Assembly (NCBI RefSeq): GCF_900497805.2
Contig: NW_020948739.1
Location: 10,190,159 to 10,254,158, forward strand
DNA: 64,000 nucleotides
Direction of reading: 5' to 3'
Origin: Vombatus ursinus
Taxonomy: Eukaryota > Chordata > Mammalia > Diprotodontia > Vombatidae
The notes under the pieces are model-generated. The model saw only the letters and a program-made list of their open reading frames with translations, made no database searches and had not been told where the DNA came from. This document shows positions 60,001 through 64,000 of this stretch, one piece after another. Position numbers and translations under genes: made by a program. Within the stretch, counting starts at the first letter, position 1, and each line of letters begins with the position of its first letter.

Positions 60001-61822
60001 AACTTGTGCCCACCCCCCCCCCACACACAGCAGCAGAGGCAGGATTGAACCCAAGCCCTCTGACTCAAAATCTGGCACTCTCTCCCACTGTACTATATTG
60101 AATACTACTGTATATCATATAGAATCCTTCAATTAGCTCCCAAGGAAATGAATGGAATTCTCTAAATAATCTGATAGACCACTTTCCAGATTTAATACTT
60201 GAAATAAAACCTGATCTGTATGCAATTAAAATTTTAGACAATAATAAATTAACAACTTTAAAGCTGAGTTGTCCAAGTAGACTTTCCCGAACGTGAAAGA
60301 AAATTTGCTGTGCTTTCTTAATTTTGTTTCCACAAAATATTTTGTTTGATCCTGAGGCGGATAGTGCAGGTACTACTACCTTTATTTGACAGATGAGGAA
60401 ACCCAAAGAGGTTAAATGCTCATCCAGTGAGTAAACATCCAATCAAGCACTCATTAAATGTCTTAGGTGCCAGGCAGGGTGTTAAACCGGGGTTATTTGT
60501 TTGTTGTCTCCCCCAATAGATTCTGAGCTCCTTGAGGGCTGGGCTAATTTTTTGCCCCATCACTTAGTGGCCACTTAAGTTCTTACAAATTGGTAGATTG
60601 AGATCTACAGGGACTCAACCTACTGGCGAGACAGCTAGCAAACAACTTCTGTAGATGCAAGTTAAGTACAAGAACAATTGGAGATCAGCACTAATATTAA
60701 GTAGACCAGGAAAGGCTGATTCCATCAGGGAATGAGATTTGAACTCGAATATACCTGGGGGTCATATTAGCATTTTATGTTTAAGATGTTCTGAGCTATA
60801 ACGGTCTGTGTGTGGAGGGGGTGGGAACCTGCGGCCTCGAGGCCACGTGTGGCCCTCTAGGTTCTCAAGTGCTGCCCTCTGATTGAATCCAAACTTCACA
60901 GAACAAATTCCTTTTCAAAGGGCCTCACTTGAGAAACTACAGGGCCACGTGTGGCCTCAGGTTCCCCACCGCCAACACATACCATTATAGCTCAGAACAT
61001 CTTAAACACAAAATGCGAATATGACTCAAACTTTCCAAAAATCTACTGTAGCTTCTGACGACGTATTTCTATATCAGAGGGAGTTAGACAGTGAGTTCCT
61101 TGAGAGTGGGTTTCTTTGTATCCTCAGCTCTGCCCACAGTGGGCGCTTAATAAATGCTCGCGGACAGAGACAACCTGAACCCGCGTTCAACGCCTTGGCC
61201 GCAGGTCGCAGAATTCCCTAAATCTCTCCGTACCTCAATTACTCAGTTAACTATAATTTGGGTATTTCAAGAAGAGATGCTCTGGAGGCAAAGGTGCAGA
61301 CCACAAGAGGAGGAAAACCATGTACTGCCAAACCTCCCGCCGACACGCCGCGTGTGCGCCTCCCCGCCCCCAGCCCCCGAGGCTGCTGTCGTTGGGTGCC
61401 CTGTCATGTGCTTGTCTCCCCGTAACCGTCCTCGTGGCAGCGCCTCCAGAGCCCCCGCGCGTGGAGCAGGTGGAGGGCTACCGCACTTAGCGACGGCCCG
61501 AAAGCTGCCCCGCGTCGGCACCCCAAGGGCCGGGTCCCACGGCGGGGAGGCCCCCAGGGCAGGCTCCCCGGCCCCCCGCCCGCTCTGGGCCTCAGCTCCC
61601 GCCCCAGCAGGGACGAGCGACCGCGCGCAGCCGCCTCCGCCGCCCCCGCGGGGTGGGCGGCCTCTTACCGGCGAAGCGGATCTTCACCAGGTCGAGAGGA
61701 TGCAGCGCCAGGTTGGAGAGGACGCCGCCGCTCACGCCGGCCACCAGGTTCTCGTACCGCACATGACGGAACACTGTATACAACGGCGAGGACCCCGCCG
61801 TCGACTGGCCCTGGGCCGGCAT
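38918..61822 (-). CDS. SLC25A32: SLC25A32, mitochondrial folate/FAD carrier (whole coding region, 7 exons)
   Basis: Minus-strand join of 61822-61669, 55490-55340, 47352-47267, 45654-45497, 41442-41329, 40896-40751 and 39059-38918: 951 nt, 316 aa plus stop (human 315). All six introns are GT-AG and phases close without correction. It has three mitochondrial-carrier repeats of two membrane helices each. Signature motifs: PLDLVK (residues 42-47), PLWVTK (140-145) and PYQVVR (243-248). The tryptophan at 142 and glutamine at 245 in place of the usual acidic residue are typical of this folate/FAD/pyrimidine-nucleotide carrier branch, and Arg147 follows. The protein sits in the inner mitochondrial membrane and moves folate and/or FAD into the matrix. 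The C-terminus ends in GEEEQV where human ends in a basic EKRK. The start ATG has A at -3 and matches the human start by alignment. Confidence 0.97.
39430..40130 (+). repeat. L2 LINE 3' fragment (SLC25A32 intron 6)
   Basis: L2-like tail TATGGGCAGGGGCTATTTC and GTGCCTAGCACACAGGAGG; the upstream part (from 39,430) is a weaker match. Confidence 0.6.
40131..40250 (+). repeat. MIR SINE
   Basis: GGGTTCAAATCCTGTCCAG, CTATCTGTGTGACTAGG. Confidence 0.6.
40255..40350 (+). repeat. DNA-transposon-like repeat, copy 3 (fragment)
   Basis: TAATGTTATCAATGTTCTAC and TTTATTTGTTTTGTTAAAT follow the copy at 11,560-11,775. Confidence 0.45.
40751..40896 (-). CDS. SLC25A32: SLC25A32 coding exon 6
   Basis: Reads [13 protein letters not shown] to MKRTW; acceptor TTTTAG, donor GTAAGG. 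Contains the third carrier motif [12 protein letters not shown]. Confidence 0.97.
40897..41328. other. SLC25A32 intron 5
   Basis: 432-bp intron, AT-rich, no repeat seen. Confidence 0.6.
41329..41442 (-). CDS. SLC25A32: SLC25A32 coding exon 5
   Basis: 38 codons, GFVPGLFG to LPDAQL, phase 0 at both ends; acceptor TTCCAG, donor GTAAGA. Covers the fourth helix and the linker to repeat 3. Confidence 0.97.
41570..41760 (-). repeat. MIR SINE
   Basis: CATTTTACAGATGAGGACTC, GGGATTTGAACCCAGGTTC. Confidence 0.8.
42230..42830 (-). repeat. L1 3' region fragment
   Basis: TTTCATCATATTTATGG, GTTTAAGCCATTCCCCAACT, GATTGCTAGGTCAAAG match the marsupial L1 3' region in reverse. Confidence 0.65.
42985..43080. 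repeat. (TA)/(CA)-type microsatellite
   Basis: Alternating purine-pyrimidine run; short frames through it are artefacts. Confidence 0.8.
43370..43520 (+). repeat. MIR SINE
   Basis: GATCTAGGTTCAAATTCTGA, CCAAGTCACTCAATTTCC. Confidence 0.65.
43521..44407. other. SLC25A32 intron 4, unassigned
   Basis: The stretch 43,860-44,160 looks like a decayed coding or LINE remnant, but no family could be named. Confidence 0.3.
44410..44568 (-). repeat. WSINE1-like SINE
   Basis: TTGGTGAGGCAATTGGGG, GGGTCACACAGCTAGTAAG, GCCATCTAGCTGCCCC. TCAATTTCTT on both sides is the likely target-site duplication. Confidence 0.88.
44625..44720 (-). repeat. MIR SINE fragment
   Basis: TAGATGAGAAAACTGAAGCC and AAGGTTACACAGTAATAA. 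Confidence 0.6.
44721..45496. other. SLC25A32 intron 4, proximal to exon 4
   Basis: AT-rich; nothing recognised. Confidence 0.5.
45497..45654 (-). CDS. SLC25A32: SLC25A32 coding exon 4
   Basis: Reads [10 protein letters not shown] to VRGLYK; acceptor TTTTAG, donor GTACTT, a weaker donor than the others. Carries the PLWVTKTR motif with Trp142 and Arg147, positions known for loss-of-function alleles in human. Confidence 0.97.
45655..47266. other. SLC25A32 intron 3
   Basis: 45,785-46,080 may be an LTR remnant (minus-strand AATAAA near 45,872), very uncertain. A purine-rich low-complexity tract lies at 46,099-46,165. The rest is AT-rich without named repeats. Confidence 0.35.
47267..47352 (-). 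CDS. SLC25A32: SLC25A32 coding exon 3
   Basis: An 86-nt exon reading [12 protein letters not shown] to VSAAEAG; acceptor TTTAG, donor GTAAGA. Links repeat 1 to repeat 2 and starts the third helix. Confidence 0.97.
47700..47870 (-). repeat. L2 LINE 3' end
   Basis: ATTGAGCACCTATTACATGC, AAGGCACTGTGAC. Confidence 0.75.
47871..48030 (+). repeat. CR1/L3 LINE tail
   Basis: AAATGGGCTGCCTCAAAAGG and GGCTTTGTCAGGTATG. Confidence 0.55.
48120..48230 (-). repeat. MIR SINE
   Basis: ACAAAGCACATTCCTCACAA, CCCATTTTATAGATGAAG. Confidence 0.65.
48700..48840 (+). repeat. MIR SINE fragment
   Basis: ACTTCATTTCCTCATGTGTA, ending TTCTATGATTCC. Confidence 0.6.
48902..49057 (+). repeat. WSINE1-like SINE
   Basis: GGGGCAGCTAGGTGGTGCAG to CCCCAATTGCC and a short AT tail. 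GATATGAAGGAATGAG lies immediately before and after the element, a perfect 16-bp target-site duplication. Confidence 0.92.
49333..50455 (-). repeat. L2 LINE split by an L1 3' end
   Basis: Reverse L2 from AATAAACATTTATTAAATAC through AGGAGCTCACAATCTAATGG to the decayed coding part (GGTATTGCAATAGTCCAGGC). Confidence 0.8.
49697..49892 (+). repeat. L1 3' end nested in L2
   Basis: Ends GGGGAAAAATGAAATATTAT then A-rich. Near-duplicate AAGAGATG(G)AG flanks on both sides; the L2 sequence resumes afterwards. Confidence 0.7.
50590..50860 (+). repeat. MIR SINE
   Basis: Near full length: CAGACACTTACTTGCTTTG, GTTGTTGTGAGGATCAAAGG, TAGTGCCTGGAACATAGC. Confidence 0.85.
50945..51090 (-). repeat. MIR SINE
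   Basis: CATTTTATAGATGAGGAATC, TGAGGCCCAGGGAGGGAAAG. Confidence 0.75.
51091..51549. other. SLC25A32 intron 2, unassigned
   Basis: May be the upstream part of the RTE fragment that follows; not recognisable. Confidence 0.35.
51550..52245 (+). repeat. RTE-type LINE, reverse-transcriptase N-terminal fragment
   Basis: Frames read [18 protein letters not shown] (compare ALKxxKxxKAxGPDxI of RTE) and later a [13 protein letters not shown], like NYRPICLLSVLYK. Broken by stops and frame changes; cut at the right by an L1 fragment. Confidence 0.55.
52246..53085 (-). repeat. L1 3' region fragment, interrupted by an L2-like tail
   Basis: CCAAACACATAACTTCCCCC, TCAATTGAGTCTGACAGG, TTTACAGTTCCACCAACTGC. 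An L2 tail (GAGAATGTAAGCTCCTTAAA) occupies about 52,630-52,750. Confidence 0.75.
53086..53800. other. SLC25A32 intron 2, unassigned
   Basis: Two overlapping minus-strand frames of 62 and 89 aa exist but match no known family. Confidence 0.4.
53800..53880 (+). repeat. L2 LINE tail
   Basis: GTTCAATAAATGCTTGTTGAC. Confidence 0.65.
54295..54470 (+). repeat. MIR SINE
   Basis: TTGGAGAACTGGGTTTAATA, TCAAGTTGCTTAAGTTCTC. Confidence 0.65.
54471..55339. other. SLC25A32 intron 2, near exon 2
   Basis: No repeat recognised. Confidence 0.5.
55340..55490 (-). CDS. SLC25A32: SLC25A32 coding exon 2
   Basis: Reads [11 protein letters not shown] to WGLYFF; acceptor TGTAG, donor GTAAGT. It holds the matrix loop of repeat 1 and the second helix, with the conserved GLRGLYQG turn. 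Confidence 0.97.
55640..55745 (-). repeat. MIR SINE fragment
   Basis: CATTTTACAAATAAGAAAAC, TGAGGCCTCAGGGTTAAG. Confidence 0.65.
55950..56180 (+). repeat. L2 LINE 3' end with (AAAAC)n
   Basis: AATTCCAGTGGCTCCCTACT, GCAACCTGATCCCAAACTAC, TTAATAAATGCTTGCTGATG. Confidence 0.7.
56230..56640 (+). repeat. CR1/L3 LINE 3' end split by an L1 3' end
   Basis: ATGGATAGATGTTTC and TGGACTTCACATAAGG before the L1; GTAATGTGCTGCCTAAGG, ATGGGTTGGACTGAAATCC after it. Confidence 0.65.
56297..56447 (-). repeat. L1 3' end nested in CR1/L3
   Basis: Minus-strand L1 3' end. ATAAGGAAAATTTCTT at 56,281-56,296 and 56,448-56,463 is a perfect 16-bp target-site duplication. Confidence 0.85.
56641..57370. other. SLC25A32 intron 1, unassigned
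   Basis: No repeat recognised. Confidence 0.5.
57371..57612 (-). repeat. MAR1 CORE-SINE
   Basis: CCCATTTGGGGTTTTCTTGG, CACACAGCTAGTAAAGTGTC, CCACTGTACCACCTAGTTGC. Confidence 0.87.
57920..58040 (-). repeat. L2 LINE 3' end
   Basis: TTCATTAAATACCTACTATG. Confidence 0.65.
58425..58462. repeat. (CATA)n microsatellite
   Basis: Short CATA/CACA run. Confidence 0.7.
58470..58970 (+). repeat. L2 LINE 3' end
   Basis: About 500 bp: C-terminal coding remnants (TTTACCATCTGGCCCAGTC), TTAGAATGTGAACTTCTTG, ending TTAATAAATGCTTGCTCAC. Confidence 0.85.
59140..59280 (+). repeat. L2 LINE tail
   Basis: GTATAGTGTCTGGCACATAG. Confidence 0.7.
59540..59870 (-). repeat. Two adjacent MIR SINE fragments
   Basis: CATTTCACAGACGACAAAAC in the first; TTTTACAGAGGAGGCTCTG in the second, starting near 59,730. 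Confidence 0.65.
59950..60095 (-). repeat. MIR SINE fragment
   Basis: GGATTGAACCCAAGCCCTC, ACTCTCTCCCACTGTACTA. Confidence 0.6.
60340..60600. repeat. MIR (-) fragment followed by L2 (+) tail
   Basis: TGACAGATGAGGAAACCC (MIR, to about 60,450), then ATTCTGAGCTCCTTGAGGG (L2, 60,490-60,600). Confidence 0.6.
60761..61025. repeat. Foldback (long inverted repeat) DNA element
   Basis: Left arm from 60,761 (GTCATATTAGCATTTTATG) reverse-complements the right arm ending 61,025. Shared blocks: TTTAAGATGTTCTGAGCTAT, then GGTGGG(G)AACCTG, GGCCACGTGTGGCCCT or its inverse, and CTCAAGTG. Arms of about 120 bp, with an unpaired centre near 60,890-60,920. Fits a non-autonomous hAT-like or foldback transposon; no flanking duplication confirmed. 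Confidence 0.7.
61070..61180 (+). repeat. L2 LINE tail
   Basis: GTGAGTTCCTTGAGAGTGGG, GGGCGCTTAATAAATGCTCG. Confidence 0.7.
61669..61822 (-). CDS. SLC25A32: SLC25A32 coding exon 1
   Basis: 51 codons plus one base, from MPAQGQS to KIRFA, with donor GTAAGA. Contains the first transmembrane helix and first carrier motif PLDLVKIRF. The first 15 residues vary from human; [10 protein letters not shown] onward is almost identical. Confidence 0.95.
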
Positions 61823-62356
61823 GATGTCGGGAGCCGCGGACACCACGGCGCCCAGGGCCGCAGAACTGGGACGAGACGCCGTCGCCGCCACTGTAGCGGC
61901 TGTCGCCGCTTGGATCGGCGGAACAGCGCGGGCCACGAGTTCGGGTCGGCGCGACCTGCACGCCGGCAGGGAGACAGCTCAGGAAGCCGAGGGCGGGGGG
62001 CGTGGTGGGGGCGAGGCGAGGGAGGCGCGGCGGAAGCCGCCGAGCGAGCCTGCGGGCAGAGTGGCGCGAGGCGGTAGAAGGCGCACGTCACGCAGCCGCG
62101 GGAGGGAGGCTCGCACCAAGCGATCCAACCTCCTTCCAAATCCCCGCCTCCGCTATCCGAAGACGAGAAACTACAAACCGCCGGGTCGTGGGCGGGGCCT
62201 GGGGGGGAGGGGAGGAATGGGACGGGAAGATGATTGAAAGACAGCTTCCGCCAGGCTTCGCTTACGTAAGCGGAAGTAGCGGCGGCGGTCAGAGGGGAAG
62301 GTGGAAGTCGCGTGGGCCGGAGAATTTGGTGGTGGGAGTAGGACGCGGCCGGCAAG
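61823..62356. promoter_or_regulatory. Bidirectional CpG-island promoter, SLC25A32 / DCAF13
   Basis: 534 bp between the two divergent start codons lie within a CpG island spanning about 61,320-62,540. No TATA box. A 14-bp perfect palindrome CGCTTACGTAAGCG (62259-62272) with TTACGTAA at its centre sits between inverted ETS-type sites: CTTCCG at 62245-62250 and CGGAAGT at 62271-62277. A CRE/E-box-like CACGTCAC lies at 62084-62091. The ETS/palindrome cluster is about 80 bp before the DCAF13 start codon and likely marks its start region. Confidence 0.7.
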
Positions 62357-62426
62357 ATGAAGGTGAAAATGTTGAGCCGGAACCCGGACCATTACGTCCG
62401 GGAAACCAAGCTGGACCTTCAGAGAG
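62357..62426 (+). CDS. DCAF13: DCAF13 coding exon 1 (partial gene)
   Basis: 23 codons plus one base, MKVKMLSRNPDHYVRETK then LDLQR, ending at donor GTGAGC. Matches the human N-terminus except N to H at residue 12, and the phase-1 end agrees with the Val that follows in human. From the family: a WD40/Sof1-like protein of about 445 aa, part of the U3 small-subunit processome in the nucleolus and a DDB1-CUL4 substrate receptor. The WD repeats lie in later exons, none of which is in the window; 62,427-64,000 is intron 1. Start ATG has A at -3. Confidence 0.93.
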
Positions 62427-62799
62427 GTGAGCGGGCTGTTGGGATTGGGAGAGGTGGGATCGAACAGCCCCCACTTCCGCCTTTCCTCACACGGAGCCCG
62501 GTCGGTGCCCTCGGAGTGAGGGCGGAGGAGGGTTGGCAGGACCTGAGCGACCACAAGTGGGGTGACTCGAGCCGGATCTTATTCTTGCCCTGCGTTACCG
62601 CGTTTTTCGCTCAGGTTCGTTGTCCCGAGTGGGAGGACACGTGAGGTGCCCCCTGAAGCGTACGTGCTTCCACACCCTCGGTGCGGGGAGGGCCCTAACT
62701 CTCCCCTTGGAGGGAGGACTTTTAAAGTTCACAAATTACTTTCAGCAGCTTGCTGAACGTTTGACATGAAGCACATGTTAAATCAGAAGCTCAGAACAG

Positions 62800-63050
62800 C
62801 CCTTAGAGGTGATAATAACAGCATTTATATAAAGCTTTAAGGTTTGCTAAGGGCTTTACAAATATCTCATTTGATTGTTACAACCACCCAGGGAGGTGGG
62901 TGCTGTTGTTTTCCCCATTTTACAGATAAGGAAACTAAGGCAGTGGTTAAGTGACATGTCCAGGGCCAAAAAAAAGCTACTGAACGACTGAGGTAGGATT
63001 TTGAACTCAGGTCTTCCTGACGCCAGGTCCAACATAGATGACTTCACCTC
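62800..63050 (-). repeat. MIR SINE (DCAF13 intron 1)
   Basis: Near full length: CATTTGATTGTTACAACCAC, CCCATTTTACAGATAAGG, GAACTCAGGTCTTCCTGACG. Confidence 0.85.
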
Positions 63051-63054
63051 CTGA

Positions 63055-63310
63055 CATCTAATCTAGCCTCTTCATTTTTCCGATGAGGAAACTGAGGTCC
63101 CTTTGTTCAGCAAACATATTAAGATCCTGCTGTGTGCCAGGGACAATGCCAGGCACTTGGGGCATACCAAGACAAAAATAAAACTGTCACTGCCTTCAGG
63201 GGACTTAGGGTTTATACCCAGAGAAAGGAATAGTTTGTCCAAGGCCACAGGACTAGTAATGGCTGAGCTCAGGCTTCAGCACTGGGCATTCAGACTTAAT
63301 ATCCTATACT
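63055..63310 (-). repeat. MIR SINE split by an L2 3' end
   Basis: MIR ...GAGGAAACTGAGGTCC stops at about 63,100 and resumes at about 63,218 with CCAGAGAAAGG; the minus-strand L2 tail (TGTGCCAGGGACAATGCCAG) lies between. Confidence 0.65.
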
Positions 63311-63319
63311 GTTTACACT

Positions 63320-63859
63320 GAGTCTTGTGGGGAATTGTCATTATGCCTGCTGTGCCTGATTGTCCTCAAGTTGAAGTTGAAGACCTAACCATTTGGATGG
63401 TTGAGGAATGGAACAGTACTTAAAAGCTAAAGTAGTTTATTCTAGGCACCCATCCAGTTTCAGAATTGTACCGGCCTGCCTACTTACCCTTTTTCTTTCT
63501 CTTCTGCCTTGGTTCCTAAGCCATCTATCTTGCTGACCAATCCATTTTTCTGTCAACTCGGGTGACAATGTGGTGGGAAGAGTTTGAAACTAATGTTTAA
63601 AATTCAGACTGTGCCCTTCATTTATCCACACTTTCCATGCTCTTACTGACAGATATTTTTGAGAATTGCAAACTTTATGAAAATAGGATTAGAAGGCTAC
63701 ATCAAATCAACAAGAGCCTAAGGACTTACTGACTGTGCTATGTACAGTATTCTTGCAGAGGATGTTCACTTTCCTGGAATACTTCTCTTTTTCACTTGTG
63801 CCTTGTAAAAAAAAAATTTGTTGTTGTCATGTCTGTCTTTTTGCTTCCCCATTTGGGAT
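63320..63859. other. DCAF13 intron 1, unassigned
   Basis: Nothing recognised; DCAF13 exon 2 was looked for and not found. Confidence 0.5.
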
Positions 63860-64000
63860 TTATAATATATACAGGATATACAAATAGTATAAATAATATA
63901 TACAGAGTATGTACAACACACACACATATATATATATTCTTCTGTATAAATATATGCATATACATACATACATGTATTTGTATGTGTGTATACCTATATA
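63860..64000. repeat. (TA)/(CA) microsatellite at window end
   Basis: Alternating AT and CA/TG runs reaching the end of the window. Confidence 0.8.

Noticed and set aside
61820-61936. Alanine-rich 38-residue N-terminal extension of SLC25A32
   Set aside because: The frame is open upstream, but the codon at 61,936-61,934 is GTG, and no in-frame ATG precedes the conserved start at 61,822.
61154-62077. 307-aa plus-strand frame
   Set aside because: Lies in a CpG island where stops are rare, is Arg/Ala/Pro/Gly-rich, starts inside an L2 tail and is antisense to SLC25A32 exon 1.
61732-62355. 207-aa minus-strand frame between SLC25A32 and DCAF13
   Set aside because: CpG-island frame of low complexity, out of frame with SLC25A32.
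62427-64000. DCAF13 exon 2
   Set aside because: No frame matching VPRNYDPALHPF was found; it must lie beyond the window.

Overview
The window reads as nuclear DNA of a marsupial mammal, most likely an Australian one. The basis is its repeats: several MAR1 CORE-SINEs, four WSINE1-like SINEs with readable target-site duplications, and marsupial-type L1, L2, CR1/L3 and RTE fragments over a background of old MIRs. Three protein-coding genes are recognisable, in the order known from human 8q22.3: CTHRC1 (+), SLC25A32 (-) and the start of DCAF13 (+).

Layout. 1-8,080 is repeat-rich flank with an exactly 100-base N gap (7,499-7,598). A CpG-rich promoter leads into CTHRC1, whose four coding exons lie between 8,386 and 30,453 (247 aa). 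Its introns hold an HNRNPM retropseudogene (12.76-14.45 kb), a long L2 copy with reverse-transcriptase coding (15.3-17.85 kb), a cluster of LTR fossils with a clean solo LTR (22.6-24.6 kb), and a 7SL RNA pseudogene (29.3-29.6 kb). The intergenic part (30.9-37.7 kb) carries an L1-type element with ORF1 and no ORF2. SLC25A32 runs tail-to-tail with CTHRC1: seven coding exons on the minus strand between 61,822 and 38,918 (316 aa). A 534-bp CpG-rich interval separates its start codon from that of DCAF13, which runs the other way; only DCAF13 coding exon 1 is in the window.

Roles. CTHRC1 is a secreted collagen-repeat glycoprotein linked to matrix remodelling and Wnt/PCP signalling. SLC25A32 is the inner-mitochondrial-membrane folate/FAD carrier. 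DCAF13 (yeast Sof1 relative) is a WD40 protein of the small-subunit processome and a CUL4-DDB1 substrate receptor. The last two share what looks like a bidirectional housekeeping promoter; CTHRC1 is functionally separate.

Every coding exon was placed by reading the translation, checking GT-AG boundaries and phase, and comparing with the human proteins from memory. Repeat families were named by eye, so their edges are approximate (about 10-30 bp) unless target-site duplications fix them. No new gene system, CRISPR array or operon-like locus was found. The points worth a second look are nested and chimeric repeats, two tail-only insertions, a foldback element, the retropseudogene, and the promoter palindrome.
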